64,000 nucleotides of DNA, from positions 62,001 through 126,000 of the forward strand of contig NZ_JAODNM010000056.1 of assembly GCF_025464955.1 (NCBI RefSeq), read 5' to 3'. Of this stretch, positions 50,970 through 61,799 are shown one piece after another. A program made the translations under genes and the position numbers. Position 1 is the first letter of the stretch. Each line of letters starts with the position of its first letter. The notes below the pieces were generated by a model that had not been told where the DNA came from, did not search any database, and saw only the letters and a list, made by a program, of their open reading frames with translations. This DNA is from Amycolatopsis sp. (GTDB taxonomy: Bacteria; Actinomycetota; Actinomycetes; Mycobacteriales; Pseudonocardiaceae).

Positions 50970-51686
50970 GTGATTCTTGCGCAGAGCACCGCGAACATGT
51001 CCATCGTGCCGGACTGGCTGAACCCTGAGCACATGCTTTCCGGGCTGACTCCGACTGTCATAGCGGTGCTGTGCCTGGTCATCTTCATCGAAAGCAGCAT
51101 TTTCCCGGTGCTGCCCGGCGACTCCCTGCTGTTCACCGCGGGGCTGTTCATCGCCAACGACACGCTGAAAGCGCCGCTGTGGCTGGTGTGCGTGCTGGTT
51201 TCGGCGTCCGCGCTGCTCGGTAACGCGGTCGGCTACTTCATCGGCTACAAGGTCGGCCCGGCGCTGTTCAAGCGCGAGGATTCGCGGTTCTTCAAGCAGG
51301 CGTACGTCGAGCAGACGCACGCGTTCCTGGAGAAGCACGGCCCGAAGGCGATCGTGCTCGCCAGGTTCGTCCCGTTCGTGCGGACGTTCATCACCTGGAT
51401 CGCCGGCATCGGCCGGATGGACCCGAAGCGCTACTTCACCTACACGGTCATCGGCGGGATCGCGTGGGCCGCCGGGATCACCATCCTCGGCTCACTGCTG
51501 GGCCACATCGACTTCATCAAGAACAACGTCGACTCGATCTTCATCGTGATCGTGCTGATCTCGGTCATCCCGATCGGCCTGGAGTACCTCAAGGCCCGCC
51601 GCGGCAAGAAGGCGAACGCCGGGGCGCAGATCCCCGCCGAGAACGCCGCCGAAGTCACCCAGCAGATCCCCCGCATCGACAACTGA
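50970..51686 (+). CDS. DedA family membrane protein, copy 1
   Basis: 238 residues. Family motifs are FIESSIFPVLPGDSLLFTAG (about 45-64), NAVGYFIGYKVGPALF, and the amphipathic block KHGPKAIVLARFVPFVRTFITWIAGIGRMDPKRYF (about 125-159) with the conserved Arg. DedA proteins act in lipid carrier recycling (undecaprenyl phosphate) and proton-linked resistance. A basic/Ala tail follows. The GTG at 50970 and ATG at 50997 both work. Another DedA gene is at 61929. Confidence 0.9.
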   Translation: MILAQSTANMSIVPDWLNPEHMLSGLTPTVIAVLCLVIFIESSIFPVLPGDSLLFTAGLFIANDTLKAPLWLVCVLVSASALLGNAVGYFIGYKVGPALFKREDSRFFKQAYVEQTHAFLEKHGPKAIVLARFVPFVRTFITWIAGIGRMDPKRYFTYTVIGGIAWAAGITILGSLLGHIDFIKNNVDSIFIVIVLISVIPIGLEYLKARRGKKANAGAQIPAENAAEVTQQIPRIDN

Positions 51687-51724
51687 CCCGCGTCCGCAAC
51701 TGCTTCCCACTTTTGCGCTTTTAT

Positions 51725-51768
51725 GCGGTCTCTTAGTTTCTAAGAGACCGCAACTCGCCGTCGAGTTG
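51725..51768. terminator. two adjacent hairpins forming a bidirectional terminator
   Basis: First GCGGTCTCTTAG-TTT-CTAAGAGACCGC (51725-51751, 12-bp perfect stem). Then CAACTCG-CCGT-CGAGTTG (51751-51768, 7-bp stem). They lie between the convergent DedA and FAD-oxidase genes. Confidence 0.75.
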
Positions 51769-51776
51769 CGATGAAC

Positions 51777-51808
51777 GTGGGACTCGTCGGGCCGGAGCGT
51801 GGGACTCG
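51777..51808. repeat. pair of GTGGGACTCG units, 22 bp apart
   Basis: GTGGGACTCG at 51777-51786 and 51799-51808. Same unit and spacing as in the composite elements at 8219-8522 and 42756-43146, without the other parts. Confidence 0.8.
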
Positions 51809-51824
51809 CCGGTGCCCGCTTGGG

Positions 51825-53216
51825 TTAGTCCATGGCGAACATGGAGCCGGGGTTGAAGAGGTTCTCCGGGTCGAGGGCAGCCTTGATCTGGCGGTGGACG
51901 CGCAGGCCGACCGGGCCGATCTCGCGTTCGAGCCACTCGCGCTTGATCTTGCCGACGCCGTGTTCGCCGGTGACCGTGCCGCCCAGCGACAGACCGATCT
52001 CGAGGATCGCGTCGAACGCCTTTCGAGCCCGCGCGAACTCGTCGGCGGAGTCCGGGGAGTAGACGATCGTGGGGTGCATGTTGCCGTCGCCGGCGTGGCC
52101 GACCACGGCGATCCGCAGCCCGACCTCCTCGCTGACCCGCTCGCAGCCGGCGATCAGTTCGGCGATGCGGGTCCGGGGCACGGAGACGTCGTCGGTGAGC
52201 CAGACGCCGTAGATCTCCAACGCCGTCAGCACGACCCGCCGCGCATGCAGGAGCATGTTGCCCTCGGCCAGGTCGTCGGTCGAATACACCAGGTCCGCAC
52301 CGCAATCGGTACAGATCTGTTCCAGCGCGGCGATCTCCCGCGTCGCTGTCTCGGCGCCCGCGTCGGACTGGGCTAGCAGCAGCGCCTGGCAGTCGGAGCC
52401 GGTGCCGAGGTCGGTCTTGAGGTAGGCCTCGGCCGCCTTGATCGACGTCGCGTCCATGATCTCCAGCAACGATGGAACGAGTCCCTCCCGCACCACCCGT
52501 GCGACGGCCTCACCAGCGGCTTCTGTGCTGCTGAAGCCCGCGACCAGGGTGCACGGCGCCTGCGGCAGCGGCTTGAGCGCGAGCGTCGCCTGCGTAATGA
52601 CGCCGAGCGTGCCCTCACTGCCGACGAACAGCCGCGCCAGGTCGTACCCGGCGACGCCCTTGACCGTGCGACGCCCGGTCTTCAACAGCGACCCGTCGGC
52701 GAGCACAACCTCCAAGCCCAGCACCGAATCCGTGGTGACGCCGTACTTCACGCAGCACAGCCCGCCCGCGTTCGTGGCGAGGTTGCCGCCGATCGTGCAC
52801 CAGTCGTAGCTCGACGGGTCCGGTGGATAGAACAGCCCGTGCTTCTCCACCGCACCGCGGAAGTCGAGGTTCACCACGCCCGGCTGGACGACGGCGAGAC
52901 GGTTGCCCGCGTCGATCTCGACGATCTCGTTGAGCTTGGTCAGCACCAGCACCACGCAGCCGTCGATCGCGTTGGCGGCGCCGGACAGCCCGCTGCCGGC
53001 ACCGCGCGGCACGATCGGCACGTGGGCTTCGGCGCAGGCCCGCACGGTCGCCCGCACGCCGTCGACGTCCTCCGGCAGCACCACTGCCAGGGGTTTCCCG
53101 ACCGGGGCGAGCGGCATCATGTCGTGTGAATAGCTCGCGGTGACGTCGTCGTCGGTGAGCACGGCGGCCTTGCCGAGCTCCTCACGCAGCCTGCTGACCA
53201 AAGCGTCGTTGCCCAT
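51825..53216 (-). CDS. FAD-linked oxidase (glycolate oxidase GlcD / D-lactate dehydrogenase type)
   Basis: 463 residues. FAD-binding PCMH domain: VPIVPRGAGSGLSGAANAI (about 69-87), YDWCTIGGNLATNAGGLCCVKYG (about 139-161), and LKTGRRTVKGVAGYDLARLFVGSEGTLGVI (about 177-206). The C-terminal cap includes HAGDGNMHPTIVY with metal His residues, and GTVTGEHGVGKIKREWL. It oxidises a 2-hydroxy acid such as glycolate or D-lactate. It is a single subunit without the GlcE/GlcF genes nearby. ATG with GAAGGT upstream. Confidence 0.92.
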   Translation of the reverse strand: MGNDALVSRLREELGKAAVLTDDDVTASYSHDMMPLAPVGKPLAVVLPEDVDGVRATVRACAEAHVPIVPRGAGSGLSGAANAIDGCVVLVLTKLNEIVEIDAGNRLAVVQPGVVNLDFRGAVEKHGLFYPPDPSSYDWCTIGGNLATNAGGLCCVKYGVTTDSVLGLEVVLADGSLLKTGRRTVKGVAGYDLARLFVGSEGTLGVITQATLALKPLPQAPCTLVAGFSSTEAAGEAVARVVREGLVPSLLEIMDATSIKAAEAYLKTDLGTGSDCQALLLAQSDAGAETATREIAALEQICTDCGADLVYSTDDLAEGNMLLHARRVVLTALEIYGVWLTDDVSVPRTRIAELIAGCERVSEEVGLRIAVVGHAGDGNMHPTIVYSPDSADEFARARKAFDAILEIGLSLGGTVTGEHGVGKIKREWLEREIGPVGLRVHRQIKAALDPENLFNPGSMFAMD

Positions 53217-53235
53217 ACCTTCATGCTAACCGCCA

Positions 53236-54732
53236 CTAGGTCCGCACTACGGAATTACTTTTCCGATTCAGTAGCAAAATTACCTGAGCCCCCGTGTACG
53301 CCAGCAGCGCCGCACCCAGCCACGCGGTGACGTGGAGCCCCTGGACGAAGGCCTCGCGAGCGGCGTTGAGCAGCGACTCCGCAGCCTCGCCCGAGAGATG
53401 CGACGCCGTGGCCGACGCGCCACCGAGCGTCTCGCGAGCGGAGTCCGGCGTGCCGGCGGGCAACCCCGCCCGATAGACAGCGGTGGCCACACTGCCCAGG
53501 ATCGCCGTGCCCAGCGCGCCACCGAGCTCGTAACCCGTCTCGGAGATCGCCGATGCGGCCCCGGATCGCTCGATCGGCGCGACCGAGATGATCAGGTCGT
53601 TCGTCAGCGTCTCGGCCAGTGCGACGCCGACGCCGACCAGCGCGAACGCCACGACCAGGATCGCCAGCCCCGAGTCCACGCCGAGCTGGGTCAGCCCGAG
53701 GAAACCGGCTGCCGCGACCAGCAGCCCGCCGCCGATGAGCCGCGGAATCGGGATCCGCTTGGCGAGCTGAGCCGCCAGCAGCGCGCCGGCGACCCCGCCG
53801 ACCATTCCCGGCAGGAGCCACAGTGCCGCCTTGACCGGCGAGAGACCCAGCACCAGCTGCAGATACTGCGGGATCAGGAACAGCATCCCGACCAGCGCGA
53901 ACACGCCGAGCAGGTTCGTCGCGACGGACACACTGAACGCGCGGTTGCGGAACAGTTCGAGGTCCAGCATCGGGTTTTCCAGCGCGCGCTGGCGCCGGAC
54001 GAACACCACGCCGAGCCCGAGCCCGGCCAGCAGGCTCACCGCCGCGAGCACGGTGACCCCGTGCTCGGCGATCAGCTTGATGCCGTAGACCACCGGCAGC
54101 ACCGCCGCCAACGAAAGCACCGCCGACAGCACGTCGAACTTGCCGGGATGGCCATCGCGGGCCTCCGGCAGCATGAACGGCCCGGCGACCAGCAGCACGA
54201 CCATGACGGGCACGTTGATCAGGAAGACCGAACCCCACCAGAAGTGTTCGAGCAGCCACCCGCCGAGGACCGGCCCGAGCGCCATCCCCCCGGAGAACCC
54301 CGCGCTCCATACCGCGATCGCGAAGCGGCGCTGGCGGTCGTCGAGGAAGATCGTGCGGATCAGCGAGAGCGTCGACGGCATGAGCGTCGCCCCGCCGACG
54401 CCGAGCAGCGCGCGGGCGGCGATGAGCATGAGCGGGCTGGTCGAGAACGCGGCGAGCACCGACGCGGCCCCGAAGGCCACGGCGCCGGCGAGCAGCAGCT
54501 TCCGGCGGCCGATCCGGTCGCCGAGCGTGCCCATCAGGACCAGCAGCCCGGCGAGCATGAACGAGTAGATGTCGACGATCCACAGCTGCTCGACCCCGCT
54601 CGGCGCGAGGTCGGCGCTGAGGTACGGCAGCGCGAACCCGAGCACCGTCATGTCCACGCTGATCAGCAGTACCGGCAGCACGAGTACCACCAGCGACCAC
54701 CACTGCCTGCGCCCAGCCATCTTCGCCGCCAC
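53236..54732 (-). CDS. MFS drug exporter, DHA2 (EmrB/QacA) family, 14 helices
   Basis: 498 residues. Helix 1 LVVLVLPVLLISVDMTVLGFALPYLSADL carries the DHA2 Asp motif. LGDRIGRRKLLLAG is the loop 2-3 motif, and RALLGVGGATLMPSTLSLIRTIF is motif C. It is the type that confers quaternary-ammonium or antibiotic efflux by proton exchange. It starts at a GTG (54732) beside two operator palindromes, divergent from the tetR gene that should repress it. Confidence 0.93.
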   Translation of the reverse strand: MAAKMAGRRQWWSLVVLVLPVLLISVDMTVLGFALPYLSADLAPSGVEQLWIVDIYSFMLAGLLVLMGTLGDRIGRRKLLLAGAVAFGAASVLAAFSTSPLMLIAARALLGVGGATLMPSTLSLIRTIFLDDRQRRFAIAVWSAGFSGGMALGPVLGGWLLEHFWWGSVFLINVPVMVVLLVAGPFMLPEARDGHPGKFDVLSAVLSLAAVLPVVYGIKLIAEHGVTVLAAVSLLAGLGLGVVFVRRQRALENPMLDLELFRNRAFSVSVATNLLGVFALVGMLFLIPQYLQLVLGLSPVKAALWLLPGMVGGVAGALLAAQLAKRIPIPRLIGGGLLVAAAGFLGLTQLGVDSGLAILVVAFALVGVGVALAETLTNDLIISVAPIERSGAASAISETGYELGGALGTAILGSVATAVYRAGLPAGTPDSARETLGGASATASHLSGEAAESLLNAAREAFVQGLHVTAWLGAALLAYTGAQVILLLNRKSNSVVRT

Positions 54733-54743
54733 CCAACTGAACA

Positions 54744-54771
54744 GTCCGGACGGTACAGTTACCGTCCGGAC
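54744..54771. promoter_or_regulatory. TetR operator 1 (perfect 12-bp inverted repeat)
   Basis: GTCCGGACGGTA-CAGT-TACCGTCCGGAC: 12-bp perfect arms around 4 bases. It lies 12 bp before the exporter start codon. It shares the GACGGT/ACCGTC core with operator 2. Confidence 0.88.
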
Positions 54772-54778
54772 ATCAAGC

Positions 54779-54800
54779 TAAACCGTCCAGACGGTATAGT
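54779..54800. promoter_or_regulatory. TetR operator 2 overlapping the -10 box of a leaderless tetR promoter
   Basis: TAAACCGTC-CA-GACGGTATA (54779-54798), arms matching 8 of 9. It overlaps TATAGT (54795-54800), which ends 6 bases before the tetR ATG at 54807; that distance is typical of leaderless transcripts. A repressor here would shut off its own gene. Confidence 0.8.
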
Positions 54801-54806
54801 CAACCC

Positions 54807-56768
<1,962 letters not shown>

Positions 56769-56854
56769 GGTCCCCAGCTTTTCACGAGCACATGTCGAGT
56801 TCGGGCGCGCGGGTTCGACGTCCCCTACAGGAAGAGCGACCGAAGGAGTTCACC

Positions 56855-57655
56855 ATGACAGAGTCACACGTCCTGCTGACCGGACTCGGCTTCGGCGAGT
56901 CGCCCCGCTGGCACGAAGACCGCCTGTGGCTGGCCAACTGGGGCACCGGGGACGTCCTCGCCGTCGACACCGCGGGCCGCAGCGAGGTGATGCTGCACGT
57001 GGCCACGACCATCCCTTACTCGATCGACTGGCTGCCGGACGGCCGGTTACTCATCGTGTCCGGCCAGGAGGGGTTGCTGCTCCGCCAGGAGCCGGACGGC
57101 TCGTTGGCGACCCACGCCGAGCTGGGCGGCCTGTTCAACGAGATCGTGGTCGACGACCGGGGTAACGCCTACGTCAACGGCGGAAACGTCCTGCTGGTGA
57201 CGCCGGCCGGCGTAGCCCGGGAAGTGGCGGCTGACCTGGCGTTCGGAAACGGCATGGCCATCACGCCCGACGGCTCCACGCTGATCGTCGCCGAGTCGCA
57301 CGGCCACCGGCTCACCGCGTTCGACATCGCCGCCGACGGCGGGCTGTCCGGCCGCCGGGTGTGGGCGGACCTCGGCGAGGCCGCCCCCGACGGCATCTGC
57401 CTCGACGCGGAGGGGGCGGCTTGGTACGCCGACGTTCCCCATAAGCGCTGCGTACGGGTCCGCGAAGGCGGCGAAGTGCTGCAGACCGTCGACTTCGAGC
57501 ACGGCTGTTTCGCCTGCATGCTGGGTGGCGCCGACCGGACGACGTTGTTCTCGCTGACGGCCGAATGGCGCGGGATGGAGAGCATCGGCGACCCCGGAAC
57601 GACCGGCCGCGTCCTGACCACCGAAGTGCCGGTAGCCGGGACCGGACGGCCCTGA
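56855..57655 (+). CDS. SMP-30/gluconolactonase family protein
   Basis: 266 residues, six-bladed propeller. GFGESPRWHEDRLWLANWGTGDVLAVD is the opening blade with the metal Glu. FNEIVVDDRGNAYVNG follows, then NGMAITPDGSTLIVAESHGHRLTAFDI (metal Asn) and PDGICLDAEGAAWYADVPHKR (metal Asp). It hydrolyses sugar lactones or similar. ATG with AAGGAG upstream, divergent from the ketopantoate reductase-like gene 86 bp away. Confidence 0.92.
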   Translation: MTESHVLLTGLGFGESPRWHEDRLWLANWGTGDVLAVDTAGRSEVMLHVATTIPYSIDWLPDGRLLIVSGQEGLLLRQEPDGSLATHAELGGLFNEIVVDDRGNAYVNGGNVLLVTPAGVAREVAADLAFGNGMAITPDGSTLIVAESHGHRLTAFDIAADGGLSGRRVWADLGEAAPDGICLDAEGAAWYADVPHKRCVRVREGGEVLQTVDFEHGCFACMLGGADRTTLFSLTAEWRGMESIGDPGTTGRVLTTEVPVAGTGRP

Positions 57656-57702
57656 ACTCGGCCGAACAGGGCAAACCGCGCGAAATAACCAGGCGACACT
57701 AC

Positions 57703-57795
57703 TTGCATACGACAACTAAAGTGTCATCGGACACAGACGGGTTATTTGACTTGCGTAACGGTCACCTTGAGGCACATGCTTGCTTAAGACAACTA
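57703..57795. promoter_or_regulatory. duplicated 16-bp motif upstream of the MarR operon (putative operators)
   Basis: TTGCATACGACAACTA (57703-57718) and TTGCTTAAGACAACTA (57780-57795) match at 13 of 16 positions, 77 bp apart (near 7 helical turns). A third ACTTGCGTAACGG lies between (57750). These are likely sites for the MarR regulator encoded at 57840. Not proven. Confidence 0.55.
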
Positions 57796-57839
57796 GTTGC
57801 AGCTGCCAAACAAGAACACTCTCAGTGAAAGAACCACCG

Positions 57840-58364
57840 ATGGCACCACCAGTGAACGGCACCAAGTCGCGGACCGAGCTCAACGTCGCCGATGAACTCG
57901 GCGAGCAGCTCGTCCGCTTCATGCGTCTGCTCAACCGGGTCAAGTCGCAGGTCTCCGCGCAAGGACCCGACGGCATTGAACGTGCTGCGTACGGCATCCT
58001 CTTCACCCTTATCCACGAGGGTCCGCAGCGCACCAGCCGCCTCGCCGATTCGCTGCATTCCGAGATCTCCACGATCAGCAGGCAGAGCAGCTCCCTGGTC
58101 CAGCACGGCCTGATCGAACGTCAGGCCGATCCGGACGACGGCCGCGCCTGCCTGCTCGCACCCACCGCAGAGGGGCTGAGGGTGTTCGAGGAGAACCGAA
58201 AGCAGCGGAACCAGTGGCTTGCCGAGGTGCTTGCCGACTGGCCCGAGGAGGACCGCCGCACGCTCAACACCCTGTTCGGCCGGCTCAATTCCGGAATCGA
58301 AGCACACGCACAACATCTCGCCGACTCCTCGCCGGCGTCACAGGCCAAGGGGGCCTCAGCATGA
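57840..58364 (+). CDS. MarR family transcriptional regulator
   Basis: 174 residues. Winged helix: RAAYGILFTLIHEGPQRTSRLADSLHSEISTISRQSSSLVQHGLIERQADPDDGRACLLAPTAEGL, with the wing DPDDGRACLL. The gene overlaps the exporter gene by 4 bp, the usual arrangement of a MarR repressor with its efflux pump. The ATG at 57840 is chosen; a GTG at 57825 is also possible. Likely responds to a toxic ligand of the pump. Confidence 0.92.
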   Translation: MAPPVNGTKSRTELNVADELGEQLVRFMRLLNRVKSQVSAQGPDGIERAAYGILFTLIHEGPQRTSRLADSLHSEISTISRQSSSLVQHGLIERQADPDDGRACLLAPTAEGLRVFEENRKQRNQWLAEVLADWPEEDRRTLNTLFGRLNSGIEAHAQHLADSSPASQAKGASA

Positions 58365-60973
58365 CTTCAACAGTAGAAAAACCACCCAAGAGCGTCGGCG
58401 CGACACCCGGCTTCACTCTCACGCACAAGCAGATCCTGACGATCCTGTCCGGCTTGATGATGGGCATGTTCCTGGCGTCGCTGGACCAGACGATCGTCAG
58501 CACCGCGATCGTCAAGATCGCGAACGACCTGAAGGGGTTCAACCTCCAGGCCTGGGCCACCACGGCGTACCTCATCACGTCGACGATCGCGACGCCGATC
58601 TACGGCAAGCTGTCCGACATCTACGGCCGCAAGCCGTTCTACCTCATCGCGATCTCGATCTTCGTGGTCGGCTCGATCGCGTCCACGTTCTCGCAGTCGA
58701 TGTACGAGCTCGCCGCGTTCCGCGCCTTCCAGGGCATCGGCGCCGGTGGCCTCATGTCGCTGGCGATGACGATCATCGGTGACATCGTCCCGCCGCGAGA
58801 ACGAGCCAAGTACCAGGGCTACATCCTCGCGGTGTTCGGCACCTCGACGGTGATCGGCCCGATCCTCGGCGGGTTCTTCTCCGGGTTCGACATGCTGGGC
58901 GGCATCGCCGGCTGGCGCTGGGTGTTCCTGATCAACGTCCCAATCGGCGCCATCGCGCTGTTCGTCGTGTGGAAGGTCCTCAACGTCCCCCACACCCGCC
59001 AGGAGCAGAAGATCGACTGGTGGGGCGCGCTCACACTGATCATCGCCGTCGTCCCGCTGCTCATCGTGGCCGAACAGGGCAACACCTGGGGCTGGGGCGC
59101 GGGAGGCTCGATAGCCTGCTACGCGGTCGGTGTCTTCGGCATCATCATGTTCATTGTCGTCGAGAAGCTGATGAAGGACGCGGCGCTCATCCCGTTGCGG
59201 TTGTTCAAGAACACCACCTTCTCCGTGGCGATCGTCGGCGGCGTCATCGTCGGTGTCGCGATGTTCGGCGCGATCACCATGATCCCGCAGTTCCTGCAGG
59301 TGGTGAAGGGCTACTCGCCGACCGAGTCGGGGCTGCTGATGCTGCCGCTGATGGGCGGGCTCATGCTGAGCTCGATCGTCTGCGGCCAGATCACCTCCCG
59401 CACCGGGCGCTACAAGTGGCTTCCCGTCATCGGCACCCTGATCATCGCGGTCGGCGCGTTCCTCTACGCGCAGATCCACTACGACACGCCCGTCTGGCAG
59501 CCGCTCGTCTTCGCCGGCATCATCGGCCTGGGCCTCGGTTCCTGCATGCAGACCCTGGTCATCGCGGTGCAGAACGCCGGCCCGCGCTCGGACATGGGTG
59601 TCTCCACCGCCGCCGCGACGTTCTTCCGGCAGATCGGTGGTACCGCGGGGGTCGCGGTGTTCCTGACGATCCTGTTCAACGTCCTGCCGGGCAACATCAC
59701 CAAGGCCTTCCACGGCAACATCCCGGCCGGTGCCGGCGGCCAGATCGCCGGTCTGTCCACCAACACCAGCATCATCCAGGGGCTGCCGGCCGCCATCAAG
59801 GTCCCGGTACTGACCGGGTTCACCGAGTCGATCACCACGGTCTTCTACTGCGCCGCGGGCGTGGCCTTGCTGGCCGCGATCGTGCTGCTGTTCCTCAAGG
59901 AGATCCCGCTCGCCAGCGGGTCAGGCTCGGCCGCGTCGACGATGGAGGGCGGCGAGTCGCTGCTCAACGACATCGAAGACGAAGCCGCGTCAGGCACCAT
60001 CGACAACGAGCTCTACGCCAACTCCGCGCTCGAAGAGCCGCGTGAACCGCTGCTGGTCGGCGCCGGTGCCGGCAAGCACTCGCTCACCAACGGGCACGGC
60101 GAGTACCAGCCCGCCACGAACGGACTGGCGGCCCCGATCATGAACTCGGCAGCGGGTTCCGGGATCGACACGACGATCGGCACCGGTGGTCAGCCGGTCA
60201 CCGGGCACGTGCGGCGCCAGGACGGGACCTCGGTCTCAGGTGCCGCACTCACCCTGATCGACCAACGCGGCCGTCAGGTCTCGCGGGCGACCGGCAACCC
60301 CGACGGCAGCTACTCGGTCGCCACACCGGGCAACGGCACGTACGTGCTGATCGTCTCGGCGGGGGGGCACCAGCCCCAGGCATCCAGCGTGGTCGTCGGT
60401 GGCGGACCAGCGAAACTGGACATCACCCTCACCGGCTCGGGTGAGCTGACCGGGCTGGTCAAAATCGCCGGAGCAGGGACCCCGGTGGCCAACGCCACGG
60501 TCACCCTGACCGACGACCGCGGCGAGGTCAACGGCGCCTACATCACCCACGCCGACGGCATCTACACCTTCCACGGCGTCGGCGCCGGGCACTACACCCT
60601 CGTCGCCAGCGGACAGCAGTACCGGCCCGTAGCCGTGACACTGACCGTGCCCGACAGCGGCATCCTGCGCCACGACGTCGAACTCACCGGAGCGGTACTC
60701 CTCGCCGGCACCGCCAGGACCGAGGACGACCGGCTCGTGCCGGACGCCAGGATCACCGTCCTCGACGCGAACGGCAACGTGGCCGCAGTGGCCCGGACCG
60801 ACGCCGAAGGCCGCTACGTCGTCAGCGACCTCCTCGAAGGCGACTACACCGTCGTCGCCAGCGGATACCCACCCGCCACCAGCCAGGTGAACCTGCTCGG
60901 CGGGGTCGAAGCCAGCCACGACGTCAAACTCGGCTACGACCAGGCGTTCGACGAGTTGGTGGACAGGTCATGA
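58361..60973 (+). CDS. DHA2 MFS exporter fused to three Ig/carboxypeptidase-regulatory-like repeats
   Basis: 870 residues. Residues 1-525 form a 14-helix DHA2 exporter: ILSGLMMGMFLASLDQTIVSTAIVKIAND, YGKLSDIYGRKPFYLIAI, and GIGAGGLMSLAMTIIGDIVPPRER. A linker of about 80 polar residues follows. Then come three similar beta-sandwich repeats, about 607-690, 690-772 and 776-858, each with a pattern like G-x-V-x-x-x-G-x-x-V-x-x-A-x-x-T-L and a closing G-x-Y-x-L/V-x-x-S-G. They look like CarboxypepD_reg/Cna-B domains. DHA2 C-termini face the cytoplasm, an unusual place for such domains. Overlaps MarR and YceI genes by 4 bp each. Confidence 0.9.
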   Translation: MTSTVEKPPKSVGATPGFTLTHKQILTILSGLMMGMFLASLDQTIVSTAIVKIANDLKGFNLQAWATTAYLITSTIATPIYGKLSDIYGRKPFYLIAISIFVVGSIASTFSQSMYELAAFRAFQGIGAGGLMSLAMTIIGDIVPPRERAKYQGYILAVFGTSTVIGPILGGFFSGFDMLGGIAGWRWVFLINVPIGAIALFVVWKVLNVPHTRQEQKIDWWGALTLIIAVVPLLIVAEQGNTWGWGAGGSIACYAVGVFGIIMFIVVEKLMKDAALIPLRLFKNTTFSVAIVGGVIVGVAMFGAITMIPQFLQVVKGYSPTESGLLMLPLMGGLMLSSIVCGQITSRTGRYKWLPVIGTLIIAVGAFLYAQIHYDTPVWQPLVFAGIIGLGLGSCMQTLVIAVQNAGPRSDMGVSTAAATFFRQIGGTAGVAVFLTILFNVLPGNITKAFHGNIPAGAGGQIAGLSTNTSIIQGLPAAIKVPVLTGFTESITTVFYCAAGVALLAAIVLLFLKEIPLASGSGSAASTMEGGESLLNDIEDEAASGTIDNELYANSALEEPREPLLVGAGAGKHSLTNGHGEYQPATNGLAAPIMNSAAGSGIDTTIGTGGQPVTGHVRRQDGTSVSGAALTLIDQRGRQVSRATGNPDGSYSVATPGNGTYVLIVSAGGHQPQASSVVVGGGPAKLDITLTGSGELTGLVKIAGAGTPVANATVTLTDDRGEVNGAYITHADGIYTFHGVGAGHYTLVASGQQYRPVAVTLTVPDSGILRHDVELTGAVLLAGTARTEDDRLVPDARITVLDANGNVAAVARTDAEGRYVVSDLLEGDYTVVASGYPPATSQVNLLGGVEASHDVKLGYDQAFDELVDRS

Positions 60974-61791
60974 GCGGCCTCCGCGCCTCCATCCGCACTG
61001 CGGAAGGCTGGGCGGTCGAGAACGCGGTGCTGACGATGACCGATCTCAGCGGCCAGCAGGTCGCCAGGATCGTCTCGAACGCGAAGGGGGCAGTGGCCAC
61101 CGAGCCGCTGCCCCAGGGCGTCTATACCGCGGTCATCACGTCACCGGGGCACAACCCGGTGGCGAGGACCGCGCAGATCGGCTCGGATGGCTCCGGCACG
61201 CTCGGCGACATCATCCTGGCCCCGGTGGCGGACTCGATCGAGCTCCCGCCGCCGGGTCCGTGGACGATCGACCCGATGCACTCGTCGGTGGTGGCCACGG
61301 CCAAGCACCTCGGCATCGCCAGTATCAAGGCCCGGTTCGCCGAGCTGACCGGTCAGATCATGATCTCGAGGCCCGTCGAGCAGTCTTCGGTGCACGCCGA
61401 GATCAAGGCCGCGGCGCTCGACACCGGGATCAAGATGCGGGACGACCACCTGCGCTCGTCGGATTTCCTCGACGTCGAAGCGCATCCGGTGATCTCGTTC
61501 GCCAGCACCGGGCTGCGCCAGTTCGGCTCGGACAAGTGGAAGCTCGCCGGTGACCTCACGCTGCACGGTGAGCGCCGGGAAGTCGAGCTCGACCTGGTCT
61601 ACGGTGGTTACGGTCCCGACCCGTGGGGTGGCGTCCGCGCCGCGTTCCACGCCGAGACCCAGCTCAGCCGCAACGACTTCGCGATCAACTACAGCGCGAT
61701 GGTGCGGGCCGGGGTCGCCGCGATCGGCACCACGGTGAAGATCGAACTCGACATCGAAGCGCTCCAAGGCAGCACGCTACCGCAGTTCTGA
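60970..61791 (+). CDS. YceI-family protein with N-terminal carboxypeptidase-regulatory-like repeat
   Basis: 273 residues. Residues 1-85 are a fourth copy of the repeat seen in the upstream exporter (AVENAVLTMTDLSGQQVARIVSN ... GVYTAVITSPGHNPVA). Residues 93-272 are a YceI lipocalin-like barrel: GPWTIDPMHSSVVATAKHLGIASIKARFAELTG, MRDDHLRSSDFLDVEAHPVISFAST, and LTLHGERREVELDL. YceI barrels bind polyisoprenoid-type lipids. No signal peptide, so it is cytoplasmic or membrane-side. It ends in an intrinsic terminator. The shared repeat suggests contact with the exporter tail. Confidence 0.92.
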   Translation: MSGLRASIRTAEGWAVENAVLTMTDLSGQQVARIVSNAKGAVATEPLPQGVYTAVITSPGHNPVARTAQIGSDGSGTLGDIILAPVADSIELPPPGPWTIDPMHSSVVATAKHLGIASIKARFAELTGQIMISRPVEQSSVHAEIKAAALDTGIKMRDDHLRSSDFLDVEAHPVISFASTGLRQFGSDKWKLAGDLTLHGERREVELDLVYGGYGPDPWGGVRAAFHAETQLSRNDFAINYSAMVRAGVAAIGTTVKIELDIEALQGSTLPQF

Positions 61792-61799
61792 ACCGAACC

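Noticed and set aside
60361..60367. Run of seven G as a phase-variable site
   Set aside because: Seven G in a 70% G+C gene is not remarkable, and there is no frame break or alternative product around it.
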